Numbered from the stretch's first letter, positions 53,137-63,305 are shown. The stretch is DNA of 64,000 nt from Kistimonas asteriae (GCF_018263925.1 NZ_JAEVHF010000006.1:1-64000), one strand, 5' to 3'. Translations and numbers: made by a program. The notes: a model not told the origin generated them from the sequence alone.

Positions 53137-54900
53137 ATGGCCTATCAACTTCGCCCTTATCAGCAAGACGCTGTTACCCACACTATCCAGCACTTTCGCA
53201 AAACCTGCGCACCGGCGGTCATTGTGCTGCCAACCGGTGCTGGCAAAAGTCTCGTGATCAGTGAACTTGGCCGCATCGCCAGAGGTCGGGTGCTGGTGCT
53301 TGCACATGTCCGCGAACTGGTGGAACAGAACCATGCCAAGTACGAAAGTTATGGGGTGAAGGCGTCGATATTCAGCGCGGGCCTGGGGAAAAAGGATGCC
53401 GTTGAGCAAGTGGTGTTTGGCAGCGTCCAGTCGGTCGTCCGCAACCTGGACGCCTTTTCAGACAGCCACTTTACCCTCCTCATCATCGATGAATGCCACC
53501 GGGTTTCCCTGGAAAAAGACAGCAGCTACCACAAGGTGATTCAGCACCTGCAATCCCATAACCCGACGCTGCGCATTCTTGGTCTGACCGCCACCCCCTA
53601 TCGACTGGAGCTCGGCTGGCTATATCAGTATCACCACAAAGGTGCAGTCAGAACCGACGATGAACGCCTGTTTCAGGACTGTATTTTCGAACTGCCCTTA
53701 TCCCATATGATCCGGGAGGGTTTTCTTACGCCGGCCACTCTTCTGGATGCCCCGGTTGCTTTTTACGACTTCAGCCGTCTTCCAAGGGATCCGTTCGGCC
53801 GATACCGTGAAACCGATCTCAATCAACTCCTGCAGGGAAAAGGCCGCGCCACCGCCCAGATCACCAGGCAAGTCATCGCGGAAGCGGAAACCCGACAGGG
53901 TGTGATGATCTTCGCGGCTACGACGGATCATGCGCGGGAAATTATCGGTTACCTGCCACCCGATGAAGCGGCACTGATACTCGGCGATACGCCCGGAGCA
54001 GAACGCGAAAAACGGATCAGTGCATTCAAAGACAAACAACTGAAATACCTGGTCAATGTGGCTGTATTGACCACCGGGTTTGACGCTCCCCATGTTGACC
54101 TTATTGCCATCCTTCGTCCCACGGAGTCTGTCAGCCTCTATCAGCAGATTATCGGCCGCGGGCTACGTCTTTCGCCCGGTAAGGAAGACTGTCTGGTCAT
54201 GGATTTTGCCGGTAATCATTTTGACCTATTCAGCCCTGAAATTGGTTCCGCCAGACCGGATTCCCGTGCAGTGCCAGTCACGATTCCCTGCCCGGCCTGT
54301 CGCTTCGATAATCAGTTCTGGGGACTGGTCGACAACGACGGCGACCTGGTTGAGCACTATGGGCGACGTTGTCAGGGTTTTGAGGAATACGGCGGCAAAC
54401 GGATACGCTGTGATTTCCGCTACCGGTTCAAGGAGTGCGACCAGTGCCAGGCTGAAAATGATATCGCCGCCCGCAAATGCCATGACTGCGGCAAGGCACT
54501 GGTTGATCCGGATAAAAAACTGCGGGAAGCACTGAACCTGCACCATTGCATGGTCATTCGATGCGCCGGCATGACGATGGTATCCACTGCCGATCGTCAG
54601 GGGAAAGAACGAATAACCATTACCTATTACGATGAGGACGGTGCAGAGCTGCAGGAACACTTTCGGCTGGATACCCCGGCTCAACAAGGGGCGTTCTACC
54701 ATCACTTTGGTAAACACGCACTGATTAACCGGGGAGAAACGTTCCGTGCGTCATCGGTTCAGGCCGTGATTGATCAACAGAAGAAATTTCGAAAGCCGGA
54801 TTTTGTGATTGCCTACAAGGAAAAGAAGGCCTTCTGGCGCATTCGTGAAAAGCTGTTTGATTATGAAGGGCGCTTCCGCCAGGCAGAAAATGCCGGTTGA
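53137..54900 (+). CDS. radD: DNA repair helicase-like ATPase RadD (YejH)
   Basis: A 587-residue superfamily 2 protein, colinear with E. coli RadD (586 aa), which acts with SSB at stalled forks and in double-strand break repair. Motif Q-like RPYQQDAV at the start, Walker A PTGAGKS at 32-38, DECH at 118-121, GLTATPYRL, then the C-terminal RecA lobe (TTGFDAPHVDLIAILRPTESVSLYQQIIGRGLR). Cys pairs near residues 385-390 and 435-455 (CPAC; CDQC...CHDC) form the RadD zinc module. A single gene with flanking intergenic sequence. Confidence 0.96.
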   Translation: MAYQLRPYQQDAVTHTIQHFRKTCAPAVIVLPTGAGKSLVISELGRIARGRVLVLAHVRELVEQNHAKYESYGVKASIFSAGLGKKDAVEQVVFGSVQSVVRNLDAFSDSHFTLLIIDECHRVSLEKDSSYHKVIQHLQSHNPTLRILGLTATPYRLELGWLYQYHHKGAVRTDDERLFQDCIFELPLSHMIREGFLTPATLLDAPVAFYDFSRLPRDPFGRYRETDLNQLLQGKGRATAQITRQVIAEAETRQGVMIFAATTDHAREIIGYLPPDEAALILGDTPGAEREKRISAFKDKQLKYLVNVAVLTTGFDAPHVDLIAILRPTESVSLYQQIIGRGLRLSPGKEDCLVMDFAGNHFDLFSPEIGSARPDSRAVPVTIPCPACRFDNQFWGLVDNDGDLVEHYGRRCQGFEEYGGKRIRCDFRYRFKECDQCQAENDIAARKCHDCGKALVDPDKKLREALNLHHCMVIRCAGMTMVSTADRQGKERITITYYDEDGAELQEHFRLDTPAQQGAFYHHFGKHALINRGETFRASSVQAVIDQQKKFRKPDFVIAYKEKKAFWRIREKLFDYEGRFRQAENAG

Positions 54901-55189
54901 GGATCTAATATTATGTCCATACAACCCATTCATGATCCCATTGTTGAAATGCGGTTCGGATTTGTTTGATTGCAGGTCGCTTTCCAGAATCAGGATCTAA
55001 CATCATATGGAGGTCTCATCACTCAATTCTCAATACTGGCAGCAGAAGCGCCTGCATTTTTGACCTTCGTAAACCCAGCCATCTGAATCTCATAAAACGA
55101 CCATTAACCATGATTTTATTGCATTACATTTAACTCTAAACAACAGGAGTAAACGATGCGAAGCCGCGTTTGACTGCCGTATTATTCAG

Positions 55190-55837
55190 CTACAATTCTG
55201 ATGCAAGTACTGCCCATACATTCTCCAATAGCTCATGCTGTGCTGATGCCTTTGGGTGTATACCATCAGCTTGATTTTTTTCGACATGCCCCGCGACACC
55301 ATCCAGGAAAAACGGCAATAATCGGATATCATACTGATCAGCAATCTCACTGAAAGCACCCTGAAAACGTCGGCTGTACACTGGCCCGTAATTAGGTGGG
55401 ATACGCATCTCGAATAAAAGAACGTCTGCATTCTGCTGCTGTGACAATGCAATCATTTGGGAAAGATTGTTCTTCATTCCCTTAAGCGGCAAACCGCGTA
55501 ATCCATCGTTGGCGCCAAGTTGAAGTAGCACTAGATCAGGGGTATGGGTTTCCAGTGCCTCGGGTAACCGGCTTAACCCTCCCGACGTTGTTTCACCACC
55601 GATACTGGCATTTACAACCTGCCACTCAGAATGCGTCTCTGCCAGTTTTTCCTGTAGCAATGCGACCCATCCCTTGCGAGAATCAATGCCATATGCAGCA
55701 CTCAGGCTGTCGCCAAAGACCAGCAGTATTTTCTGGTCTGGCAGCGCGGATGCGTGAGCCTGCGCAGCCAATACCAGACAACAGATCAATAACAATCCGG
55801 ATCGGCGAATGCGTGATAACAAACAGGTCAGTGACAT
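55190..55837 (-). CDS. tesA: Arylesterase / acyl-CoA thioesterase I (TesA), GDSL family
   Basis: A 215-residue periplasmic SGNH hydrolase. It has a signal peptide (RRSGLLLICCLVLAAQAHA) and the four SGNH blocks: GDSLSAAYG with nucleophile Ser44, GGETTSGG, LQLGANDGLRG and the C-terminal DGIHP with catalytic Asp/His. The start is one of two adjacent ATGs at 55840/55837; the open frame extends far upstream into the divergent ABC gene and is not used. tesA divergent from ybbA-ybbP is a standard gammaproteobacterial arrangement. Confidence 0.95.
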   Translation of the reverse strand: MSLTCLLSRIRRSGLLLICCLVLAAQAHASALPDQKILLVFGDSLSAAYGIDSRKGWVALLQEKLAETHSEWQVVNASIGGETTSGGLSRLPEALETHTPDLVLLQLGANDGLRGLPLKGMKNNLSQMIALSQQQNADVLLFEMRIPPNYGPVYSRRFQGAFSEIADQYDIRLLPFFLDGVAGHVEKNQADGIHPKASAQHELLENVWAVLASEL

Positions 55838-56507
55838 CATGGTTGGGGCCCAGTCCCTGTGCAAGCAGGTTGATAATCCGGGTGGCGGACATCTGGCTAT
55901 CCTCTCCGACGTGTCCCTCGAAATCAAGACAGGAGAAACAGTTGCCATTGTCGGGACATCAGGTTCCGGCAAATCGACACTGCTCGGGTTGCTGGCAGGG
56001 CTGGATCAACCCAGTACCGGTACGGTGACGCTCGCAGGGCAATCGCTCAAAGACCTGGATGAGGATCAACGGGCCGCCCTCCGGGCAAAAACGACTGGCT
56101 TCGTGTTTCAAAGTTTCCACCTGTTACCTTCACTGACGGCGCTCGAGAATGTCATGCTGCCGCTGGAGCTAACCGGTAACCCTGATGCACGGGCAAGCGC
56201 TGAACACTGGCTTGAGCGGGTCGGCCTGGCAGACCGGATGACCCATTACCCGGCCAAACTGTCCGGAGGAGAACAGCAGCGCGTCGCCATTGCCCGGGCC
56301 TTTGTCGCCAGCCCACAACTCCTGTTTGCCGATGAACCGACTGGCAACCTTGACCAGAAAACCGGTGCGCGTATTTCTGACCTGCTCTTTTCCATGAACC
56401 AGGAACAGGGCACCACGCTGGTTCTGGTGACCCATGACCTTACCCTGGCGCAACGCTGCCAGCGAAGGCTGACGCTCAGCGGTGGAAGGATGGAGGACGT
56501 CGCATGA
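55809..56507 (+). CDS. ybbA: ABC transporter ATP-binding protein YbbA
   Basis: A 232-residue (or 222 from the ATG at 55839) LolD/MacB-type ATPase: Walker A GTSGSGKST, Q-loop FVFQSFHLLPSLTALENV, signature LSGGEQQRVAIARA, Walker B LLFADEPTGNLD and switch His in VLVTHDL. It energises the YbbP permease, whose gene overlaps it by four bases (ATGA). Both possible starts overlap the 5' end of the divergent tesA, so the two promoters must lie inside the opposing coding regions. Confidence 0.95.
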   Translation: MRDNKQVSDIMVGAQSLCKQVDNPGGGHLAILSDVSLEIKTGETVAIVGTSGSGKSTLLGLLAGLDQPSTGTVTLAGQSLKDLDEDQRAALRAKTTGFVFQSFHLLPSLTALENVMLPLELTGNPDARASAEHWLERVGLADRMTHYPAKLSGGEQQRVAIARAFVASPQLLFADEPTGNLDQKTGARISDLLFSMNQEQGTTLVLVTHDLTLAQRCQRRLTLSGGRMEDVA

Positions 56508-59005
56508 CGTTTGCTTCATTATTCAACACCGCCTGGCGGCAGACGCACCGGGATCTGCGCAGCGGCGAGCTAAATTTGCTATTAGTCGCCCTGGTGCTGG
56601 CAGTGACGGTCAGTACTGCAATTGGTCTATTCGGTGATCGACTGCAAAAGGGACTTGGACGACAGGTCGCTGCCGTTCTGGGTGCTGACCTGCTTATTCA
56701 GGGTTCACGCCCCGTCGATGCGATGATTGACCAGAAAGCCTCGGAAACAGGACTCAGGCATAGCCGAACCATTGAATTTCCGAGCGTCATTCTTGCCGGC
56801 GATGAATTGCAGATGATCTCCGCCAAAGGGGTGGAAAGCGGATATCCCCTGCGTGGGCAGGTGCGTATCGCCGATCAACCTTTCGGGCCGGATCAAGCCA
56901 CCCATGCGATTCCCGCCTCCGGTGAAGCCTGGCTGGAACCGCGACTCTTCCCCCTGCTGAATATTGCCATCGGTGATACCGTCACCCTCGGCGAAAAAGA
57001 ACTCCGCATTACCCGCGCCATTACACTGGAAAGCGATAGGGGCAAAGGCTTCTACAGTTTTTCTCCCCGCTTACTGTTTAACCTCGCGGATCTGGATGAC
57101 ACCAACCTGATACAACCCGGCAGCCGGGTCGCCTGGCGCAACCTGTATGCCGGGCCGGAAAGCGCGCTCGCCCCCTTCCGGGGCTGGTTGGCAGAAAACC
57201 TTCCCAAGGACTACCGCCTGCTTGATTTAGAAGATAATAGTCGTGGACTAAACCGGAGCCTGACCCGGGTGACGGGATTTCTGGCCCTGGCCAGTCAACT
57301 GGCCGTATTGCTGGCAGGCATTGCCATCGCCATGGCGGCGCGCCGCTTTGCACGACGTCGTTATGATACGGTCGCTGTACTTCGCTGCCTTGGCGCCAGT
57401 CGTTCAGATATCCTGACCATGGCCATTCTTCAGCTGTTACTGATCCTCCCAGTTGCCATTCCCCCGGCACTACTGTTGGGATGGCTTCTATCAGAAGGCA
57501 CTGTACTGCTATTGAAAGACCTGCTGCCCGCCTGGCTGCCAGTTGCCGGCATTTCGCCGATACTCATGGGCGCGGCCACCGGCATGATTGTACTGCTCGG
57601 TTTTGCCCTTGCCCCCCTATTGCGACTGGGCGGGATTACACCGCTGCGAGTACTGAAACGTGAACCGGCACCGGCGCCCGCCTCTGCGTGGATTGTTTAC
57701 AGCCTGGCACTGCTTAGCCTTGTCAGTCTGTCCTGGTACATGACGGGCAATCTCTCACTGACCCTGTCCCTGACGCTGGGTGCCGCCGCGATACTGCCAC
57801 TGACAGGATTGCTTCTGTCGTTCATTCTTCGCCTGTTCAGCCGGAGCTTCAACCAACGCCAGGTCACGCTGGTCTGGCGTATGGCCATGCGACGCCTGAC
57901 CCGGCAGCAATCCCTGGCGCTTGCACAACTACTGGCCTTTTCCCTGACCCTGATGGTCATGGCCGTCGCCGTACAGGTAAGGACTGACCTGTTGAATCAG
58001 TGGCAAGACCAACTACCGGATGATGCCCCTAACTACTTCAGCCTGAATATCCAGACACCCGATGTCGAACCACTGACAGCATTCATGGAAGAGCGGGATA
58101 TCAGCACCAGCCAGATGTATCCCATCATCCGGGGGCGTTTGACGGCGATTAACGGTCAGCCCCTGAACGAGATACTGGATGAAGAGCAGCAACGCCATAA
58201 TGCAGTCAATCGTGAGCTGAACATCACCTGGTCAGAGACGCTACCGGAAACCAACACCTTGATCAGCGGCGACTGGTGGTCACCCGGTGAGGAAGGTGAA
58301 GTCTCCGTCGAATCCCACCTTGCCGAACATCTGGATCTTTCCGTGGGGGATACACTGAGCTTTAATTTCGCGGGTCGCCCATTAACCGTGGATGTCACCA
58401 GCCTGCGCAAAGTGGAGTGGGAAAATTTCCGCCCCAATTTCTATATGGTCATGCCGAAAGCGACCCTGGAAGACTATCCCGCCACGTGGCTGAACAGTTT
58501 CCACCTACCGCAGGAACAACGCCGTCAACTGAACGACATGATTCGGTCATTTCCCTCCCTCACACTTATCGATATGGATACAGTGATTAACCAGGCAAGA
58601 CAGATGATCCAACAGGGCATACTGGCGCTGGAAGCCATGCTGGTTGTCCTGTTTCTGGCCGGATTACTCGTGCTGTGGGCCAGCATAGAAACGACACTGG
58701 ATGAACGCATCAAGGAAAGCGCCCTGCTCCGTGCCCTCGGTACCCAGGGACGACAACTTCAGCGTCTTCAGATCGGTGAATTTCTGTTACTGGGAGGCCT
58801 GTCGGGACTACTGGCAGCGATTGGTGCAGAACTTTGCACCTGGCTGGTCTTTACCCGGGTACTGGAACTGTCATGGGCGCCAACACCATTGCTCTGGCTG
58901 CTACTTCCACTACTGGGTTCACTGTTGATCGGTGCAGCTGGCTACCTGGGCACCTTACGGGTGGTACGCAGCTCTCCGCTGCGCCTGTTGCGTGAAGGAC
59001 TCTGA
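56504..59005 (+). CDS. ybbP: FtsX/MacB-like ABC permease YbbP
   Basis: An 833-residue inner-membrane protein of the large double-FtsX permease family. The first FtsX block begins with LLLVALVLAVTVSTAIGLFGDRL, two large periplasmic regions follow, and the C-terminal FtsX block includes MLVVLFLAGLLVLWASIETTLDERIKESALLRALGTQ and ends RSSPLRLLREGL. Such permeases with YbbA work as mechanotransmission or lipid-handling systems rather than classic transporters. Coupled to ybbA by a 4-base overlap. Confidence 0.94.
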   Translation: MTFASLFNTAWRQTHRDLRSGELNLLLVALVLAVTVSTAIGLFGDRLQKGLGRQVAAVLGADLLIQGSRPVDAMIDQKASETGLRHSRTIEFPSVILAGDELQMISAKGVESGYPLRGQVRIADQPFGPDQATHAIPASGEAWLEPRLFPLLNIAIGDTVTLGEKELRITRAITLESDRGKGFYSFSPRLLFNLADLDDTNLIQPGSRVAWRNLYAGPESALAPFRGWLAENLPKDYRLLDLEDNSRGLNRSLTRVTGFLALASQLAVLLAGIAIAMAARRFARRRYDTVAVLRCLGASRSDILTMAILQLLLILPVAIPPALLLGWLLSEGTVLLLKDLLPAWLPVAGISPILMGAATGMIVLLGFALAPLLRLGGITPLRVLKREPAPAPASAWIVYSLALLSLVSLSWYMTGNLSLTLSLTLGAAAILPLTGLLLSFILRLFSRSFNQRQVTLVWRMAMRRLTRQQSLALAQLLAFSLTLMVMAVAVQVRTDLLNQWQDQLPDDAPNYFSLNIQTPDVEPLTAFMEERDISTSQMYPIIRGRLTAINGQPLNEILDEEQQRHNAVNRELNITWSETLPETNTLISGDWWSPGEEGEVSVESHLAEHLDLSVGDTLSFNFAGRPLTVDVTSLRKVEWENFRPNFYMVMPKATLEDYPATWLNSFHLPQEQRRQLNDMIRSFPSLTLIDMDTVINQARQMIQQGILALEAMLVVLFLAGLLVLWASIETTLDERIKESALLRALGTQGRQLQRLQIGEFLLLGGLSGLLAAIGAELCTWLVFTRVLELSWAPTPLLWLLLPLLGSLLIGAAGYLGTLRVVRSSPLRLLREGL

Positions 59006-59015
59006 TCAGAAGGAG

Positions 59016-59046
59016 CTCCGGCAGTCTAAAACACTGCCGGAGTTGT
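59016..59046. terminator. Bidirectional terminator between ybbP and the M20 peptidase gene
   Basis: CTCCGGCAGT (59016-59025) and ACTGCCGGAG (59033-59042) form a perfect 10-bp stem around CTAAAAC, followed by TTGTTT on the plus strand. It lies between the two converging stops. Confidence 0.78.
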
Positions 59047-59050
59047 TTAC

Positions 59051-60532
59051 TCAGGATTTGCCGGTCGAATTCCGGATTAACTGGTAATAAATCTTCACCG
59101 CCTGCAGGTAGCTGTCAACCGACACCCGCTCGTCCGTACCATGGATGCCCTTCAGTTCCTTCGGCCCCAGCGTGACGCCCAGGAAACGGTAACTGCTGTC
59201 CGTCAACGCATCAAAATGTCGGGCATCTGTCGCCGCGATCACAATCCTGGGAGCAACACGCAGTGATGGATCGGCAATCACCTCATGGATACTCCGCTCC
59301 AGCTGCTGGTAGCCAAAGCTGTCCGTCGGCGACACCCGGGATGGGTTACTGCCAAAGCCATAATGCTCCAGTGTAATGCTGTCATCATCAATGACCTCCC
59401 TAACCCGCGCCGTGACAGTCTCCACGGTTTCGCCCGGTAGAATCCGGAAATTCACCACCGCACTGGGATTGAGCGGCAACACATTATCCTTGACGCTACC
59501 GCTGAGCATGGTCGGCGCTGTCGTCGTACGCATACCGGCCATCAGCGCCGGCACATCGGGTACCAGACCATCGGCAAACGGTTCAAACAACCAGCGATTG
59601 GCAAACAGCATACGCTGCTCAAACGGAACTTCCGCCCCAAGCTGTTGAATGAAATCTGCCGTATATTGCAAATTGATGGGGAAGGGTTCTTCCTCCAACC
59701 GTGACAGAGCATTTGCCAACCGCCCAATGGCCGTTTCCGAAGGTGGCTGTGACGAGTGACCACCGCCACCTTTTGCGGTCAGTTTGAGTGACAGGTAACC
59801 TTTTTCACCTGGTCCAATAACTGCCACCAGCCCTTCAATACCCGGCACAACGCCTTTTGTGACAACTCCTCCCTCGTCCAGAACGTATTCAAAACGCAAT
59901 CCACGCTCCTTCAGCAGTGACGCAATGGTCACGGCGCCCTTTTGCCCACCGATTTCTTCATCGTGTCCAAAGGCAAGAAACACACTCCGTTCCGGTTGAT
60001 AACCTTCGGCCAACAGCTTTTCCGTTGCTTCAAGAATGCCCAGTACACCGGATTTGTCATCTACCGTACCACGCCCCCAGATGTAACCATCTGCAACTTT
60101 TCCTTCAAAGGGCGGCCATGTCCATGACGCTTCCGTTCCGGGAATCACAGGCACCACATCCATATGCGACATCAACAGGATAGGCTGAAGCTTGTCATCC
60201 TTACCTTGCCACTCCATTAACAGGCTGTAGTCATTGATCTGTTGAACCTTCAGCTGGCTATAAACCCGGGGAAAGCTCTCAAGCAGGAAATGATTGAATG
60301 CAGCAAACGCTTCGGCATCAAAGGCGTTACCGCCATGGGATATCGTTGGGAACTGAATCGCCTGCGACAACCGACGGACAACAGGGTCAGCATCCAGTGA
60401 GACATCCACCGCCGGAATATTGGACTCAGAGGCTTCGGTATCGGTATACAGCAAGGTCCTGACGACTATGACAGTCATCAGCAATGAAAACAGGACAGCC
60501 AAACCTGTAACGATTTTTTTCATTATTATCAT
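59051..60532 (-). CDS. M20 family metallopeptidase (PM20D1/carboxypeptidase S-like)
   Basis: A 493-residue exported or membrane-anchored enzyme: N-terminal hydrophobic segment (KKIVTGLAVLFSLLMTVIVVRTLL), then the di-zinc catalytic blocks LLMSHMDVVPV (metal His, catalytic Asp), WGRGTVDDKSG (bridging Asp) and FGHDEEIGG (catalytic Glu), and the lid/dimerisation domain (about 240-370). The GGGGHSSQPP segment is typical of PM20D1-like carboxypeptidases, which act on N-acyl amino acids or small peptides. Divergent from the YciI-like gene at 60648. Confidence 0.93.
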   Translation of the reverse strand: MIIMKKIVTGLAVLFSLLMTVIVVRTLLYTDTEASESNIPAVDVSLDADPVVRRLSQAIQFPTISHGGNAFDAEAFAAFNHFLLESFPRVYSQLKVQQINDYSLLMEWQGKDDKLQPILLMSHMDVVPVIPGTEASWTWPPFEGKVADGYIWGRGTVDDKSGVLGILEATEKLLAEGYQPERSVFLAFGHDEEIGGQKGAVTIASLLKERGLRFEYVLDEGGVVTKGVVPGIEGLVAVIGPGEKGYLSLKLTAKGGGGHSSQPPSETAIGRLANALSRLEEEPFPINLQYTADFIQQLGAEVPFEQRMLFANRWLFEPFADGLVPDVPALMAGMRTTTAPTMLSGSVKDNVLPLNPSAVVNFRILPGETVETVTARVREVIDDDSITLEHYGFGSNPSRVSPTDSFGYQQLERSIHEVIADPSLRVAPRIVIAATDARHFDALTDSSYRFLGVTLGPKELKGIHGTDERVSVDSYLQAVKIYYQLIRNSTGKS

Positions 60533-60647
60533 TCTCTGTCGTTATCATCCGCCTGCACTCTAACGGAAGAGCAACCATAATTTAAGCCGTTTTATGTAAT
60601 GCCCAACACGCCCGCCTCTCGCTTTATTCAACAGAGGAACCTGACTT

Positions 60648-61121
60648 ATGCGTTGCCCTGCCCTCAAAACGACATTCGTCTTACATCAATGTTTACGCTT
60701 AGCGATAATGTCCCTTTTACTGCCATTGCTGATATTGAGTTCAGTGAATGCCCATGCTGCAACGGCATCAGATACCAACACATCGAGCCTCAACCACTAC
60801 TACCTGGTCACCTGGGATCCGAAATCCGTTGTTAACCGCAAGGCCTTCGATGAACGCCTGTCAGAACAGGCGGGCAGCCTGCTAAAACACTGGAAGGCCG
60901 GCAAGATTGAAAATGTCTACCTGGATCCCAAGCCGACAGACCGTGAAGGCCAGCATATCGGTACCGTTGCCTTTTTTGTTCGTGCCGCAACACCGGCTGA
61001 TGCTCATTCAATTCTGGCAGAGATGCCGTTTGTTAAGGACCGGATTGTGACCTATCAGCTGGATGAAGTGGGGGCATTCTGGCTGGGTCGCCCAGAAGAC
61101 CTCAACAAGGCGGTAAACTGA
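60648..61121 (+). CDS. Secreted YciI-like protein
   Basis: A 157-residue exported protein: signal peptide (LRLAIMSLLLPLLILSSVNAHA, cleavage near residue 38), then a ferredoxin-like domain of the YciI/muconolactone-isomerase type (HYYLVTWDPKSVVNRKAFDERLSEQAGSLLKHWKAGKIENVYLDP, TVAFFVRAATPADAHSILAEMPF). Secreted members of this fold are of unknown function. GAGG precedes the start codon. Divergent from the M20 peptidase gene. Confidence 0.68.
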   Translation: MRCPALKTTFVLHQCLRLAIMSLLLPLLILSSVNAHAATASDTNTSSLNHYYLVTWDPKSVVNRKAFDERLSEQAGSLLKHWKAGKIENVYLDPKPTDREGQHIGTVAFFVRAATPADAHSILAEMPFVKDRIVTYQLDEVGAFWLGRPEDLNKAVN

Positions 61122-61287
61122 ATTAGACCGAGGATCTCCGCACCGATTGGACAGATCTGTCTAACCGTTAGTCTCTGGCATGGCGTTCTGCCGGCAGGCA
61201 TAATCACCCCCACTCCAATGATAAAGGCTGGCCACCATTCACCCGGCCAGCCAATAACACATCGAAGCTGTATGGGAGAAACGCTTC

Positions 61288-61968
61288 ATGATTGTGGCCA
61301 TTATCGGTCTGCTCATTCTGGTACTGGCCTGTCTGCCTCAATGGTGGGTCAGACGGACACTGCGGCGTTACGGCACTGAACGGGCCGATATGCCCGGTAC
61401 CGGTGGCGAACTGGCCGAGCACCTGATTGAACGATTCGGCCTGGACGTAACGGTACAGCGTGGCGGCCCCCATGAAGATTATTACGATCCGGAAAAACGG
61501 CTTGTGTCGCTTTCTCCGGATCATTATGACGGCCGATCTGTCACAGCCGTTGCCGTCGCTACCCACGAAGTCGGCCACGCCTTACAGCACCATCATCAAG
61601 ACCCGCGTTTCATGAATCGCCAGAAACGTATCCAAACCACTCAGCGGATTGAACGTTTCAGCACCATTGCCATCATGGCAACGCCACTGCTCCCCCTGTT
61701 GACGAAACTGCCTCACACCGCCCTGGTAACCATTCTGCTGGCTCTCGCCGGTATGCTGGCCGCCACCTGGGTACAGCTGATGACGTTGCCCGTTGAGCTG
61801 GATGCCAGCTTCAACCGGGCACTGCCGATCCTTGAAGAAGGCTATCTCAGTCCGGACGATATGCCCGGCGCACGACAGGTACTGCGGGCCGCGGCCTACA
61901 CCTATGTTGCAGCAACCCTGGCCAGCCTGCTGAATGTGGGACGATGGATCGCCATACTGCGGCGCTGA
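61288..61968 (+). CDS. YugP-type neutral zinc metallopeptidase
   Basis: A 226-residue membrane protease-like protein. An N-terminal helix (IVAIIGLLILVLACLPQWW) and two later membrane segments (about 130-160 and near the end) surround the active site HEVGHALQH (zinc His-Glu-x2-His) near residue 93. The flanking pattern DYYDPEKRLVSLSPDHYDGRSVTAVAVATHEVGH and VELDASFNRALPIL match the YugP/DUF family. Substrates are unknown; a role in membrane-protein quality control is plausible. Confidence 0.92.
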   Translation: MIVAIIGLLILVLACLPQWWVRRTLRRYGTERADMPGTGGELAEHLIERFGLDVTVQRGGPHEDYYDPEKRLVSLSPDHYDGRSVTAVAVATHEVGHALQHHHQDPRFMNRQKRIQTTQRIERFSTIAIMATPLLPLLTKLPHTALVTILLALAGMLAATWVQLMTLPVELDASFNRALPILEEGYLSPDDMPGARQVLRAAAYTYVAATLASLLNVGRWIAILRR

Positions 61969-61994
61969 CAACGTCAGCGCCTTCACGCCCCGCG

Positions 61995-63305
61995 TTATGA
62001 TTGTGGCTGCAATGCCCGGCGATACCGCTGTCCGGCCCAGGTCGTTACCAGGGTCACGGCAAAGGGCAGCAACCAGCCCAGGCCAGCATCAAACAATGGC
62101 AACCAGTGACTGAGTGCTTCTGTCACTACCGTTGGCAACAGGCCAGCGGCTTTCAAGCCATCCAGAACGGCGAAACAGGCAGTGACCAGTGTCACCGTAA
62201 AATACACATCACCAGGTGCTGACAGGCCTCGGCGCAGCAGTCCCAACACCACAAAAGCGACAGCCAACGGATACAGCGTAACCACCACGGGAACGGATAA
62301 TGTGATCAGCTGCGTCAGTCCAACATTGGCAACCACCGCTGATGCCAACATGATAACGGTGATAGCCGTCGTATAACTCAAACGCTGGCTCTGGGTACTG
62401 AAGAAATTTGCACAGGAGGCGCCAACACCGACCGCTGTCGTCAGACAGGCCAGCATTATGACACTGGCCAGCAGCACTTTGCCGGGTAAACCAAACAAGG
62501 CCGCTACGTAGAGTGCCAGCACCTGCCCGCCGTTCGTTGCCTGCCCGGCCACTTCATGACTGGTGGCGCCAAGGTACATTAACACCAGGTAAACCAGCCC
62601 TAACCCGACAGCGGCCATTAACGCGGCATACACCGTATAGCGCGCCATCATGACTGGCTGGGTCACGCCCAGGCTGCGTACGGTATTGGCTATCACCGCG
62701 CCGAAACCCAGCGCCGCCAGGCAGTCCATAGTCATATAGCCCTGGACAAGCCCTTCACTGAACGGGTGATGGACATAATCGCCAACCGCAAACACTATCG
62801 CGCCCTGGGGGTTACTCAAGGTTCCCCAGGCAATGGCCACCAATAACAGTATCAATGCCGGTGTCATCAACTTGCCAACCGTCTTGATCAAAGAACCGGG
62901 GTTCAAGGCAAACACCCAGGCCAGCAGGTAAAAGACAGCCGAGTACAGCGCCAGATGCCAGCCCTGAGGTTGCTCGACAAAGGGCAGGAACCCCATTTCA
63001 TAGGCGACGACGGCCATACGAGGTATCGCAAACGCAGGGCCGATGACCAGAAATAACGCTGTCCAGAACACCTGGTGCCAGCGCCGGGGGATATCGGCTG
63101 TCAGCTTTTGTGGGCCGCCCGCCAGCGCCATGGATACCAGCGTCATCAGTGGCAAGCCAACCGCCGTTATCAGGAAGCCGGCGGCTGCAAACAATAAATG
63201 ATCGCCTGCCTGCTGGCCGACCATGGGTGGATAAATCACATTTCCCGCCCCGAGAAACAGGGCGAACGTCATGAAACCAAGGGCTAATAAATCTTGTCGT
63301 CGCAT
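61995..63305 (-). CDS. brnQ: Branched-chain amino acid Na+ symporter BrnQ
   Basis: A 436-residue inner-membrane permease of about twelve helices. The start at MRRQDLLALGFMTFALFLGAG is chosen because it matches E. coli BrnQ and has CTGGAG just upstream; the frame is open a further 35 codons with no membrane features. Family signatures are FALFLGAGNVIYPPMVGQQAG and VGLPLMTLVSMALAGG. It imports Leu, Ile and Val with sodium. A 33-codon ORF for a hydrophobic peptide lies 122 bases upstream on the same strand. Confidence 0.95.
   Translation of the reverse strand: MRRQDLLALGFMTFALFLGAGNVIYPPMVGQQAGDHLLFAAAGFLITAVGLPLMTLVSMALAGGPQKLTADIPRRWHQVFWTALFLVIGPAFAIPRMAVVAYEMGFLPFVEQPQGWHLALYSAVFYLLAWVFALNPGSLIKTVGKLMTPALILLLVAIAWGTLSNPQGAIVFAVGDYVHHPFSEGLVQGYMTMDCLAALGFGAVIANTVRSLGVTQPVMMARYTVYAALMAAVGLGLVYLVLMYLGATSHEVAGQATNGGQVLALYVAALFGLPGKVLLASVIMLACLTTAVGVGASCANFFSTQSQRLSYTTAITVIMLASAVVANVGLTQLITLSVPVVVTLYPLAVAFVVLGLLRRGLSAPGDVYFTVTLVTACFAVLDGLKAAGLLPTVVTEALSHWLPLFDAGLGWLLPFAVTLVTTWAGQRYRRALQPQS

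Noticed and set aside
54901..55189. Two 18-codon ORFs (54913 and 55007), each preceded by a similar GGATCTAA.AT.AT block.
   Set aside because: The similarity covers only about 16 bases and does not continue into the ORFs; no ribosome-binding site is convincing.
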